IMG/VR virus record: IMGVR_UViG_3300020380_000001
Coordinates: 62,001 to 126,000 of that record
Reading direction: 5' to 3' (one strand)
Source: a virus
Length of the DNA: 64,000 nt
Shown: positions 16,934 through 25,598 of the stretch, piece by piece
Position numbering within the stretch: the first letter of the stretch is position 1
Layout: each line of letters starts with the position of its first letter
Made by a program: the position numbers and the translations under genes
Notes under the pieces: generated by a model
Told to the model about the DNA's origin: nothing
What the model saw: only the letters and a program-made list of their open reading frames with translations
Database searches by the model: none

Positions 16934-17917
16934 ATGATTAAATTGTCAGAACCGATATTTGTGGCTGACCCTATTATTGATTTAATAGGCGAGGCTGCCC
17001 CGTTGTATACCGTTATAAACTACGAATCAGTTAGTAAAAAATTCCTGACAAAAGGAATGTGGTGGGTGCTTGATACAAGCCTCCAGGACAAACTTTCCCA
17101 AGGCACTGATATCTACCGACAATGGATCGCTTATGTATTAGAAGATATTATCACCGAAGCGACCAGTGTTAGGTACGATATAGTATGTGATGCAGAAGAA
17201 ATAACAGCTATACCGGGCGGCGAGGTTTTCCGTAGCTCTTTCCATTGGCGCAAGGGAGGACCAAACAATAGTGGGTCACGTCCAGAAGCCTTAGCAATCG
17301 GTAAGGTTGCCATACAAGTAGACGATAATAATCACCTGCACAAAACAGATGGGCCTGCGGTCCATGCTAAATTTTTCCATTGTCTGGAAGGAGAGTCTAA
17401 CGTTTTTGACTACGAGTACAGTATGTACATGTTGCACGGCATGCCGCACCGTTTAGACGGGCCTGCGATTGAGGTCAAGATATTTGATCCTCTAACACAG
17501 GAATATATTCTTCATATTGAAGTATGTGCAGTTGCCGGAAAACTACACAACGTAGGTGATGTACCTGCGATTCATATGAATAAAGGTGATTACACACTTA
17601 AGCTGTTCTTTGAAAACGGTACGTTAGTGTCGGGATCCAGAAGTGACGAATACGGTAATGTGACTATAGATACTACCCGGCACGGGTTTGTTGTATCCGA
17701 AGCAAACGTTGACTCTGCTGCCGTAGACGGCGTAGTCCACTTTGATAAGACAGGCGATCTGCATAATCCGGTAGGCCCTGCTGTTATAACTCCTAGAAGC
17801 GCCAGTTATTACCTACATGGCAAAGAAACAACATTTGAAGCAATGTGTTCGTTAGGGCTGGTTACTAAAACTGAAGAAATAATGATTGCGCTATCACACG
17901 GTGAGGTGGTTTCATGA
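16934..17917 (+). CDS. GPA-repeat protein, array member 1, 327 aa
   Basis: First of four tandem paralogues. Its middle and C-terminal parts carry repeats of a hydrophobic strand followed by 'LH(x)3-4GPA': HLHKTDGPAV, PHRLDGPAI, KLHNVGDVPAI and DLHNPVGPAV. Repeats of the form 'dG.lHR.dGPA...yylnG' occur in many large-phage proteins of unknown function and probably fold as beta units. The N-terminal 90 residues are unrelated to the repeats and partly helical. The C-terminal 30 residues resemble those of the other three copies. The next gene overlaps its stop by four bases. The start has only a weak ribosome-binding site. Confidence 0.65.
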   Translation: MIKLSEPIFVADPIIDLIGEAAPLYTVINYESVSKKFLTKGMWWVLDTSLQDKLSQGTDIYRQWIAYVLEDIITEATSVRYDIVCDAEEITAIPGGEVFRSSFHWRKGGPNNSGSRPEALAIGKVAIQVDDNNHLHKTDGPAVHAKFFHCLEGESNVFDYEYSMYMLHGMPHRLDGPAIEVKIFDPLTQEYILHIEVCAVAGKLHNVGDVPAIHMNKGDYTLKLFFENGTLVSGSRSDEYGNVTIDTTRHGFVVSEANVDSAAVDGVVHFDKTGDLHNPVGPAVITPRSASYYLHGKETTFEAMCSLGLVTKTEEIMIALSHGEVVS

Positions 17918-18981
17918 GATACGACGAACACGCGCTTGTGACATATACGCCCGCGTTTTACCGGACCGGGATGCCTAACAATATAGATCATCATTTGTTA
18001 GAGATGGGATTGAAAAACGACGGCGCTATCTATATGGAAAGCATTTCGGATCTTATACGTAAGACGAATGATTCTGGTATCGGGAGAAGGATAAAGACAC
18101 TTGCTCTGCACTACCGTGGAGGCCCTGACAACCGCGAGTACTTGAACGATGTGGAGGACTTGGCGCTGACTATTATTGAAGCGCTAAGTGTGCACCCACT
18201 ATTTCTTGGTATGTTTATGCTTAAAGACTCAGATCTTGACGCTGATTGGCTTCAACGTTTCGAGGTCAATAAGGTAGGCGAAGACTTAAACCAAGTCGTT
18301 ATTTATTCTGACTTCAGAGGTTACAAATCCCACTACACTGAGTTCTATTGTACTGATAGAGCTGAGATAGTTACGCCGGAAGACGACAAACCTGCGCTAG
18401 TTATACGCGCTGCTAAAGGTCTGTCGATAGGCACTAATACTCGCTTGTCGATATACCTGAATCGTTTTGGTAAATTACACCGTGATGGTGATCGCCCCGC
18501 GCTAGTATTAAATGATCGTGACGGATACCGAAACTTTATTATATGCGCACGGGATGGCGAGTTACATCGCAACCATGATGAACCTGCGCTTTACGGAACG
18601 TCGAGAGACTTTACCTTGTCAGTTCACGCACGTGACGGCCACATACATAACGAACAGGGTCCTGCCATTGATTATAATGTTAAGAGAGAAGAATCATACA
18701 CCTCTTATATTGTGAACGGCAAGCCTAGAACATCTACCCCGTCGGCTGCGCATGTTTACCTGACAACAAACCTGCTTACTCATTATTACTTAGATGATAA
18801 TTTTGAGATACACAACGAGTACGGTCCTGCTATTAAAAGTAGCAACGCGGGCAAGTCTGTTATGCGGGTGTACGCAAGGCATGGACACAAAATGTCTGGT
18901 AAAGAAGAGTGGCTAATGCGCTCAAAAATGACAGAGGCCGAAAAGGGGCTATACGTGCTAGGAGAAGACCTCGATGATTAA
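17914..18981 (+). CDS. GPA-repeat protein, array member 2, 355 aa
   Basis: Contains at least four repeat units: KLHRDGDRPAL, ELHRNHDEPAL, HIHNEQGPAI and EIHNEYGPAI, each after a 'xxxRdG' or similar turn. It ends with MTEAEKGLYVLGED, matching the 'L(T/S)xxEKAxxxLG' ending of members 3 and 4. The N-terminal 130 residues are unique and helical. It starts at an ATG overlapping the previous TGA and overlaps the next gene by eight bases, so all four genes are one coupled operon. Role unknown; repeat surfaces suggest binding. Confidence 0.65.
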   Translation: MRYDEHALVTYTPAFYRTGMPNNIDHHLLEMGLKNDGAIYMESISDLIRKTNDSGIGRRIKTLALHYRGGPDNREYLNDVEDLALTIIEALSVHPLFLGMFMLKDSDLDADWLQRFEVNKVGEDLNQVVIYSDFRGYKSHYTEFYCTDRAEIVTPEDDKPALVIRAAKGLSIGTNTRLSIYLNRFGKLHRDGDRPALVLNDRDGYRNFIICARDGELHRNHDEPALYGTSRDFTLSVHARDGHIHNEQGPAIDYNVKREESYTSYIVNGKPRTSTPSAAHVYLTTNLLTHYYLDDNFEIHNEYGPAIKSSNAGKSVMRVYARHGHKMSGKEEWLMRSKMTEAEKGLYVLGEDLDD

Positions 18982-19969
18982 ATTGCCCGACATGCGAAAT
19001 TTAGTGGTTGGCCGCTCCGGCGTGAACCAAGTAGCAGTTGTCCTGACACGTCTTACAGACGCACATACACAAGAACATCGTTACGGGTCGAAGATATTGG
19101 GGTTCGTCAGTGCACTGGCACGCGGCGAAGACCTCGAATCAAGCAGAGTCATAACCGGGTGTTGGCAGGTTTACGAGTCCAAAATAAAGCCGTATTTTGC
19201 TAGTACTATATTCATGAATAGTATTGATATGGACAAATATCAGCCAACTAAGCATTATACAAAAGACGGGGTCGCGTATTGTAAGTTTGAAGACTTGAGC
19301 GAGACCTCAACGACAGCCGTTTATGAGTTGACTGTCACTGCCGAACATGCGACCTCGCACGACTTAATCCGTGTTGACGTAAAAGGCGACATTAAAAACA
19401 AATATGGCGCGAAACACGGCTTTACGCATGCTACTTTTTACATCGATACAACGACTGGGCTCTTAAGTGACTTTGGCGAAACCCCGGCACTGGCTATGCA
19501 TGTGATGCGTAACGTGAATTTAAACATGTATACTAACTGTATCGCGGTCTACGCAAAAAACGGTGTCATAAACGACAACGGTGACCGCCCGGCTTTTACA
19601 ACAAAAGTATATTTTGATAAAGATAGCAAAAAGATAATAGATATTTCGGTGAGCATCGAAGATAGGCAGCTTAGTAAAAAAGGCTTTGAGTCTACGTTTG
19701 TGAGTAGTGGTGATGTTATTGAGACTGCCAGGTGCTCGTATGTAGATGACAAGTTCGGATGGAAAGTGACACTAGATAGTGACCCTAATTACTGGTTACT
19801 GATTGATCACAATATGGATGTGGGGTCTAAATACTATCCGGGGCTCGTAACTGAACAAGACACCCATTATATAATAAAGAATCAGGTGGTAACGCCGTCT
19901 GAGTTCGTAAAACAATGTAACTTAAGTGATGAGGAAAAAGCTATGATAATTTTGGGTGAGACCCAATGA
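18974..19969 (+). CDS. GPA-repeat protein, array member 3, 331 aa
   Basis: The most degenerate repeat content of the four: 'LLSDFGETPAL' and 'VINDNGDRPAF' keep the strand-turn-PA pattern but have lost the LHR core. The C-terminus (NLSDEEKAMIILGE) is clearly homologous to the other members. The N-terminal 100 residues differ from the rest of the array. Coupled to both neighbours by overlaps. The loss of the core histidine may mean relaxed constraint or a changed ligand. Confidence 0.6.
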   Translation: MIKLPDMRNLVVGRSGVNQVAVVLTRLTDAHTQEHRYGSKILGFVSALARGEDLESSRVITGCWQVYESKIKPYFASTIFMNSIDMDKYQPTKHYTKDGVAYCKFEDLSETSTTAVYELTVTAEHATSHDLIRVDVKGDIKNKYGAKHGFTHATFYIDTTTGLLSDFGETPALAMHVMRNVNLNMYTNCIAVYAKNGVINDNGDRPAFTTKVYFDKDSKKIIDISVSIEDRQLSKKGFESTFVSSGDVIETARCSYVDDKFGWKVTLDSDPNYWLLIDHNMDVGSKYYPGLVTEQDTHYIIKNQVVTPSEFVKQCNLSDEEKAMIILGETQ

Positions 19970-21057
19970 AGGGTATCTTAGCGTCAGTATTTGAAATACC
20001 CGCATCTATCCGTGACACCTCTACGGTACCGGATGTGCTGCCCGTGTTAAAGACCGTACTCGACATTTCTGGTAAAAACAACGCATCGCATGCAGTGCAT
20101 ATATCTGCTTTCGATGAAGTGGCCGAAACACTTGTACCCGATGGCACTTATAGCGTAAATGAGGTTGTTTTTGCAGCAAAGGAAAACGCACTAAGACTTT
20201 TCGTATCGACAACCAATAGACTATATTCCAATGCGGCAGACAGAAAACGTCCTGCCGTCGAAGACCTCGAGGTAGAAATAGACCATAAAAACGAATCAGT
20301 GGAGATATCCATCAAGTGTTTTCACATTAAAGTCAATATCTTTTTGTCGTTTTATGAAAGGGCAGATGGGCTAATGCTACACTCTGATTCAGGCCCTGCA
20401 TTCGTAATATCCACAAAATCCACTGAACATCCATATGAGAACACCGATATAAAAATATACGCAGAATATGGATTATTACACAGAACTGGTGATCTGCCTG
20501 CTCTTACGAGTAGCTATTGTGTTGGTATATTAGGGAATCGGTTCCATCAGAAATGCTACGCCGAGAATGGTCTAGTAGGAAGAAACAATACCGCGCCTGC
20601 TTTGATCGTTGAGAAGTACAGGATAAGAGAAGGATTTGAAGACGAGTTATCTTCCAAAACCCGTTTATACGCAAAGAACGGCAAACTTGCACTAAGTTCG
20701 CAAGACTATTACATGGTTCACGAATCGTTTAGGCTGGATAAACCAGCGCTATTAGAGATGACGGTTGATGAAACTGGACACCCAGTTTTACACACGTACT
20801 GGCCAAAAAACGGTAAGCTAGTGAGATCCAACTCGCGCTATTTAGATGACAGCCTATCATATTTACACCGCGTCGACGGTCCGGCGGCAGTGTTTGCCTA
20901 TACCGGAGGAAGAACCGGTTTTGAGTATTGGTATCGCGGCGTGGCATGCTCTATAGACCAATATTTGCGTATGAACAATGAACTTACAGACAGTGAAAAA
21001 GCAATAATCAGGCTTGGACACGAAAAGACAAACTGCGTGAGATACGTAGATAAATAA
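19966..21057 (+). CDS. GPA-repeat protein, array member 4, 363 aa
   Basis: Repeat units include MLHSDSGPAF, LLHRTGDLPAL, LVGRNNTAPAL and YLHRVDGPAA followed by a YWYRG strand. The C-terminal 'ELTDSEKAIIRLGHEK' is shared with the other members. It ends the array; a late-promoter-like element overlaps its stop region and the next gene begins 31 bases later. Function unknown. Divergence among the four copies is too high for a recent duplication. Confidence 0.65.
   Translation: MKGILASVFEIPASIRDTSTVPDVLPVLKTVLDISGKNNASHAVHISAFDEVAETLVPDGTYSVNEVVFAAKENALRLFVSTTNRLYSNAADRKRPAVEDLEVEIDHKNESVEISIKCFHIKVNIFLSFYERADGLMLHSDSGPAFVISTKSTEHPYENTDIKIYAEYGLLHRTGDLPALTSSYCVGILGNRFHQKCYAENGLVGRNNTAPALIVEKYRIREGFEDELSSKTRLYAKNGKLALSSQDYYMVHESFRLDKPALLEMTVDETGHPVLHTYWPKNGKLVRSNSRYLDDSLSYLHRVDGPAAVFAYTGGRTGFEYWYRGVACSIDQYLRMNNELTDSEKAIIRLGHEKTNCVRYVDK
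21049..21057 (+). promoter_or_regulatory. Late-promoter-like element, GATAAATAA
   Basis: ATAAATA at 21050-21056 lies 32 bases before the next ATG. It overlaps the TAA stop of the array's last gene, so chance occurrence is possible. Confidence 0.4.
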
Positions 21058-21088
21058 ACAAAAACAACTATAAAAGGACAAGACAAAC

Positions 21089-21469
21089 ATGATTACATAT
21101 AGTATATTTTTCGATAAGAGATTCAGCGAAGCGTTCACTCGACTAGTTGAGTTACCGATGAAACCGGCATTGTCGCAGAAGTTCAGTAAAATGGCTGAAA
21201 CTATTAGCAGTGCTGAGCAAAGCTTTGGTGAAGAATACGGTGCTATAGTCAAGGAGTGCGTAAAACTTGACGACACAGGAAATCCAGTAACTACCGACAA
21301 CGGCGGTGTAGTCATAGCCGAAGACAAAACAGAGTATTATAAGAACTCTATTGCTGAATTAAAACAAAAACCAATCCAGGGCGTTGTTCCTGTCTATATT
21401 TCTGACTTGGGCGATGACATTAAAATATCCCCCAAAGACCTTGGAATATTACGGGAAGTCCTAGTATAA
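21089..21469 (+). CDS. Hypothetical protein, 126 aa
   Basis: A 126-residue protein with an N-terminal helix-rich half (RFSEAFTRLVELPMKPALSQKFSKM) and an acidic beta-type C-terminal half. AAAAGGACA precedes the ATG. The layout of early helices followed by a conserved 'YKxSIAEL' stretch is reminiscent of small phage tail-related proteins, but I cannot assign a family. A late-promoter-like element upstream would fit a virion or assembly role. Confidence 0.55.
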   Translation: MITYSIFFDKRFSEAFTRLVELPMKPALSQKFSKMAETISSAEQSFGEEYGAIVKECVKLDDTGNPVTTDNGGVVIAEDKTEYYKNSIAELKQKPIQGVVPVYISDLGDDIKISPKDLGILREVLV

Positions 21470-21478
21470 GGAAAACTC

Positions 21479-21997
21479 ATGTATCACAGCGGCAGCATAC
21501 CGATGTTGGACACAGCGGCAAACAATGTCCGGCAGTTAACATACGATTGTTTGAATATAGTTCAAGGAGGCTATGCACGCACCGGAATTTACCCTGGTGA
21601 CTTCAAAGACCTGCCGCCGCCTGCCCTTAGCGTTGAAGAAGTAGAATCATCGATTGTGCTATCCACAAGGGCTTTTGGCGAACTAGAATTTTTTTGTGGT
21701 GTCACTGTTGACCTTTTACGGGAGATGGATTCGGCCATCTCCCAGTACGGTGCGAGTATCACCAATGTCGAAATTGGTGTAGCCGATTTATCTAAAAAGG
21801 TCGAAGAATTAGAGGATCGTATGCGGAGGCTATTCGAAGCACTTGAAAATGCAGCGCCGGATACTACGGTTGCTGAGCTAAAGAGTATGATTTACTATAG
21901 CTACCAGCTCGACGAGATAGACGTCCAAATAAAGAACAACGGCGGCGTTGACGCTTTTGTGCATTTAGATAACATGGCTAAAAAATCTTATGGATAA
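21479..21997 (+). CDS. Hypothetical protein with coiled-coil segment, 172 aa
   Basis: Residues 95-125 (VEIGVADLSKKVEELEDRMRRLF) have a clear heptad pattern and should form a coiled coil. The N-terminal third is Gly/Pro-containing and less regular. It starts with an AAGGA site 10 bases after the previous stop and overlaps the next start by eight bases. Possibly an oligomeric assembly or fiber-associated protein. No family recognised. Confidence 0.55.
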   Translation: MYHSGSIPMLDTAANNVRQLTYDCLNIVQGGYARTGIYPGDFKDLPPPALSVEEVESSIVLSTRAFGELEFFCGVTVDLLREMDSAISQYGASITNVEIGVADLSKKVEELEDRMRRLFEALENAAPDTTVAELKSMIYYSYQLDEIDVQIKNNGGVDAFVHLDNMAKKSYG

Positions 21998-22241
21998 CGA
22001 CGATAATACCTACGACGGGTCTTTGGTTGCTAACCTTATCGACACGTCAACTCTTAGTATCGAAGGCCGTTCTTTATGGGATAATGCACTGGCGACACCG
22101 GCCGAAGTAATTACGTCTGAATCAGATGAGATCAAAGCACTGAAATTGTTACTTGAGGCCATAGATATGCTACCCGACGACAACGAACTAAAACAAACTT
22201 TCAACTCACTTCGTGCATCAATTAAGCTACAAGGCGAATAA
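21990..22241 (+). CDS. Small acidic hypothetical protein, 83 aa
   Basis: An 83-residue acidic protein with two predicted helices (EIKALKLLLEAIDML and ELKQTFNSLRASIKL) separated by a DDNE turn. It overlaps the preceding gene by eight bases and is followed within seven bases by a membrane protein. Function unknown. Confidence 0.55.
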   Translation: MDNDDNTYDGSLVANLIDTSTLSIEGRSLWDNALATPAEVITSESDEIKALKLLLEAIDMLPDDNELKQTFNSLRASIKLQGE

Positions 22242-22247
22242 TAATAA

Positions 22248-22529
22248 ATGAATATTAACGATGTATTAGGCCAAGCACTAACTGTGCCTGGATTTTTCGG
22301 TACGCTGGGTAGCGCATGTGTTATCCTTGCATATTACTTAAATGTTATGGAAAAGGCAGGTACGTTTTCGTATCGTTATACGCTCTTAAACTTGTGCGGC
22401 GCCCTCATGCTGACATTCAGTTTAGTTTACCATCCCAACCTACCTTCACTCGTTATTGAAATGTTTTGGATTTATATCAGCGTAACTGGACTCTATAAGA
22501 CGTGGCGAAAGAAGAAGATTACGGCATAG
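22248..22529 (+). CDS. Small three-helix membrane protein, 93 aa
   Basis: Three hydrophobic spans near residues 13-33, 44-62 and 68-84, with a basic tail (KTWRKKK). The pattern 'LGSACVILAYYLN...LNLCGALML...' resembles the small CBU_0592-type membrane proteins of bacteria, often found in phages too, whose role is unknown. It overlaps the next gene by 28 bases. It probably acts in the host inner membrane. Confidence 0.55.
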   Translation: MNINDVLGQALTVPGFFGTLGSACVILAYYLNVMEKAGTFSYRYTLLNLCGALMLTFSLVYHPNLPSLVIEMFWIYISVTGLYKTWRKKKITA

Positions 22530-22714
22530 CGCGATGTGGAGGGTGTGGTGAGTTTTTCACCACACCTAGTAGCCGGAAAACCTTAGCATCAGCCGCCACC
22601 CCGTTGAACGCTATTGACTACGCTATACTGGATCACGCTGGTATTGACGTGGAGAAACTGCCTGTTCCTACTATTTGCTGTTCACCGTGCTACAAAGAAA
22701 TATTTTATCGATAA
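22502..22714 (+). CDS. Small zinc-finger-like protein, 70 aa
   Basis: Starts at GTG 22502 inside the previous gene. It has one CxxC pair near residue 12 (CGGC) and a CCSPC group near residue 60, a plausible zinc site. The 45 residues between are helical. The long overlap and weak ribosome-binding site lower certainty, but the cysteine arrangement and the stop just before the rIIA promoter region support it. Confidence 0.5.
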   Translation: MAKEEDYGIARCGGCGEFFTTPSSRKTLASAATPLNAIDYAILDHAGIDVEKLPVPTICCSPCYKEIFYR

Positions 22715-22727
22715 ATAAAAATTCTGT

Positions 22728-22756
22728 TTGATTAATTCTTTAAAGTTTGTTAGTAT
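22728..22756 (+). promoter_or_regulatory. Sigma70-type promoter for rIIA/rIIB
   Basis: TTGATT at 22728-22733 and TAGTAT at 22751-22756 are 17 bases apart, 35 bases before the chosen rIIA ATG. An ATAAATA at 22711-22717 just upstream overlaps a stop codon and is a weaker candidate for a late element. Confidence 0.5.
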
Positions 22757-22790
22757 TGAATTATATTTTAACCAAGCTTTAAGGTATGTA

Positions 22791-25598
22791 ATGAAAGTCA
22801 CAACTAAAGGGAAAGAAACACGGACTTCGAGCGGAGTTGCCTCGACAGGTTTCACTATAAAATCTAACGCGCACGCTTTTAAGATATTATCAAGCAACAT
22901 GTATTCAAACCCACGACACGCTATTATCCGTGAGTTGTCTACTAACGCACTTGACGCACACGCGATGAATGGCAACACCGACAAGCCGTTTGATGTGACC
23001 CTCCCGACTCAGTTTAATCCGGTATTCGTGTTACGGGATTACGGCCCGGGATTGGATATGGACAATGCAACTAATCTCTATACCACATATTTCGACAGCA
23101 CTAAAAACGACAACAACGAAGCCGTAGGCGGCCTTGGTCTTGGATCCAAATCACCGCTTGGTTATACAGACATTTTTAATGTTGTGTCTTACCACGAAGG
23201 CAAGGCGCACCATTTTGCCGTAATTATTAATGAAGAAGGCCTCCCGTCTATCAACCATTTGGGCAGCTCGGACACTGACGAACCGTCAGGTCTTGAAGTT
23301 TCTGTTCCGATGAAAAACAACGAATCTTCTGAACGTTGCCATTGGCTAGCAGAAGCCATTGACATTTATATGTGGTTCCCTGAAGGTTCTGTTAATATTG
23401 TTAACCCGTCAGCGTACGATGACCGTCTTATTGATGAAGATATAGCTAGTATCGTCCAGGCAGGCAAAGCAGCGCTAGAAGAAGCCGCTGACTACGATAT
23501 AGTGTCGTATTCTACTAACATATACTTCAATGAAGGTAACGGTAGGCTGAATTATCACACCTCCAAAGTACGGATACGTAGCTCAGGCCTTTACGCTCAA
23601 ATGGGACCTATAATTTACCCAGTAAGTATGGACCGTTTGGTGCTTCCGAACAACATGACTTTAAACGCGCCTGACTCCGCAGTAGTAATGAAGTTTGGTA
23701 TAGGTGAACTTACGATTGCACCTTCCCGTGAAGAACTCCACTATGACGACGAAACAGTCTCTGCCTTAAGTAAACGTGTATGGCAAGCAGTTAACAACAC
23801 AATCACAAGTATCACAGATGCAGTTGAAGAAATACAAACCATTGAACAAGTAATTGAAATGGCTAAGTCTGGACTGGAACTTGATGTACCCGGCGGTACA
23901 TATGCAGCTCGTATGGCAAGTATGGATTTTCGTTCGCTATTAAGTGATCGTGTTCAGAAAATCGTTGACGCTCAGTATAATCCTATACTATCTGTATCGA
24001 CACTTTCTTTGGAGTCTGCGCGAGTAGCGCATAAGAAGAACAGGTACAGTATTAACCTTAGCATGTCAATACCTGACTTGTTTGTGACACATGGTACTAT
24101 ACCTGCAGAAGATGTAGCTGAGGTCAAACAAGCGCTTTGTCGTGCACGTATGATGAAAGCCGATAAGACATTTGACGTTGTCTATACAGAAGTAGTACAC
24201 CGACACATACTGGACAAAGTTTACGAAAATTATTTGGAATCTGACCAAGCCGACGAAGTAGTTGAAGCGGTTGCTGAACTGCTAGGTCTTGACCCTAGCG
24301 ATGAATACTTTGACGAGACAGATCTGCCGTTGGGTAGTCTACGCCCGCGACATTTAAAGGGTTTGGTGGATGACGGTTTCGAAAACTTCAGTACTGCTTA
24401 TGCTTTTGAATATGATTTCGGCAAGTCGTGGACTCGTACTTGGACAAGTAGCAAATTTTTCAAAGGCAGTGTGGAGATTTTGGTTGAAGACAAGCCCGGT
24501 CATGTGAATGCTTGGCGCCAATACGTTAAGGAAGAACGCGCTTACTACTGCAACATGAGTATCCTTGCAAACGAAAAAGACGCTAAGCTAATCAAAGCGT
24601 TCCTTGATGCGGTTGGCTTAGAAGTATCACATTACGGCAACGTAAGTGAGTTTAAGCCTGTAGCTTATATTAAGGAAATCAACAAGCGCGATACGTCTGC
24701 TATGAATATTGGTGTCCGCCGAGTGCGCAAGGACGGCTCGCTAATTGATTCATATTTAGAAAACTGGGATATTGTTAGCGTACATTCCGATAATACGTTG
24801 TACGTGAGTATAGAGGCAGGCACACTGGGATCACCGTATTCTCTTGAGACAATGGAAGCGTGTAGCAAGTATTCTGATCAAGTCAAAGAGCTAGTTAACA
24901 AGGCATATACGCTGCCGTCAGGTGACCCGGTTTCTAATATATTGTTTTATACAGCAAGCCAAAGGAACGTGAAGGCCATTGCCAACCTTGAAAATTGTTT
25001 GTCTATTCCGGTAAAAGACTTCCGTGATAAAATATCTGAAATGGCAGTATTGGATCACAAAGACTACATCGATTCTATTAAAGGTGTATCGTCTGGCGAA
25101 TTAGCTGGTAATATGCCGAGCTTTATAATGGAAACTATAGAGTTCATAACGGATTTTTGTCCTGAACTTAGATTTAAGATAGATGACGATTTCACTAGTA
25201 AATACGTCAACAAGGTCTTAACAATTACGTCAGCCACTACGAGCAACACTTACAAGTTCTTAGAGGCAGTAATTGGTAAACAAGACTTCCATGCTATTAT
25301 TGAAGACGAGTCTTCAAAAGAAAGTAAAATGTTGCGGGACGCCAAGTTCTGTGGTAAAATCGCTAACGTTTTCGCGACACCGGTACTGTATTCATTCGTG
25401 CGCGGCTTGAGACTTGCGAATAATAACGCTTATTCGTCTACGGGCATTTATGACTGTAGTGCGTGCGAACTAAAGCAATATAATGGCCAGGAGCGCACGG
25501 TAAACATACCGGAAGTTTCTATCAAAGAAGCGCTAAGACAAGCACGGAATATAATACGAGATCAGGTAATAACTGATACTAACACAGGAGAGGAATAA
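22791..25598 (+). CDS. rIIA: rIIA-like membrane-integrity protein with GHKL ATPase domain, 935 aa
   Basis: The N-terminal domain has all GHKL ATP-binding boxes: the N box RELSTNALDAH with E48, N52 and D55, the G1 box DYGPG at 83-87, and the glycine-rich lid GGLGLGSKSPLG from 113. rIIA-type proteins of T4-like phages carry this fold and, with rIIB, affect lysis timing and allow growth on hosts with exclusion systems such as lambda Rex. Here the protein is longer than T4 rIIA (725 aa). I start it at ATG 22791 behind AAGG; the frame extends to 22728, over the promoter. The stop overlaps the rIIB start in TAATG. Confidence 0.85.
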   Translation: MKVTTKGKETRTSSGVASTGFTIKSNAHAFKILSSNMYSNPRHAIIRELSTNALDAHAMNGNTDKPFDVTLPTQFNPVFVLRDYGPGLDMDNATNLYTTYFDSTKNDNNEAVGGLGLGSKSPLGYTDIFNVVSYHEGKAHHFAVIINEEGLPSINHLGSSDTDEPSGLEVSVPMKNNESSERCHWLAEAIDIYMWFPEGSVNIVNPSAYDDRLIDEDIASIVQAGKAALEEAADYDIVSYSTNIYFNEGNGRLNYHTSKVRIRSSGLYAQMGPIIYPVSMDRLVLPNNMTLNAPDSAVVMKFGIGELTIAPSREELHYDDETVSALSKRVWQAVNNTITSITDAVEEIQTIEQVIEMAKSGLELDVPGGTYAARMASMDFRSLLSDRVQKIVDAQYNPILSVSTLSLESARVAHKKNRYSINLSMSIPDLFVTHGTIPAEDVAEVKQALCRARMMKADKTFDVVYTEVVHRHILDKVYENYLESDQADEVVEAVAELLGLDPSDEYFDETDLPLGSLRPRHLKGLVDDGFENFSTAYAFEYDFGKSWTRTWTSSKFFKGSVEILVEDKPGHVNAWRQYVKEERAYYCNMSILANEKDAKLIKAFLDAVGLEVSHYGNVSEFKPVAYIKEINKRDTSAMNIGVRRVRKDGSLIDSYLENWDIVSVHSDNTLYVSIEAGTLGSPYSLETMEACSKYSDQVKELVNKAYTLPSGDPVSNILFYTASQRNVKAIANLENCLSIPVKDFRDKISEMAVLDHKDYIDSIKGVSSGELAGNMPSFIMETIEFITDFCPELRFKIDDDFTSKYVNKVLTITSATTSNTYKFLEAVIGKQDFHAIIEDESSKESKMLRDAKFCGKIANVFATPVLYSFVRGLRLANNNAYSSTGIYDCSACELKQYNGQERTVNIPEVSIKEALRQARNIIRDQVITDTNTGEE

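Noticed and set aside
20863-21327. 154-residue minus-strand frame crossing the gap after the GPA array
   Set aside because: It is Phe/Cys/Leu-rich, as expected from the reverse of A- and G-rich coding sequence, has no ribosome-binding site, and lies opposite two better-supported genes.
22711-22717. ATAAATA upstream of rIIA as a late promoter
   Set aside because: It overlaps the previous gene's stop and lies 74 bases from the rIIA start, with a better sigma70-type promoter between them. rII genes are also early in T4.
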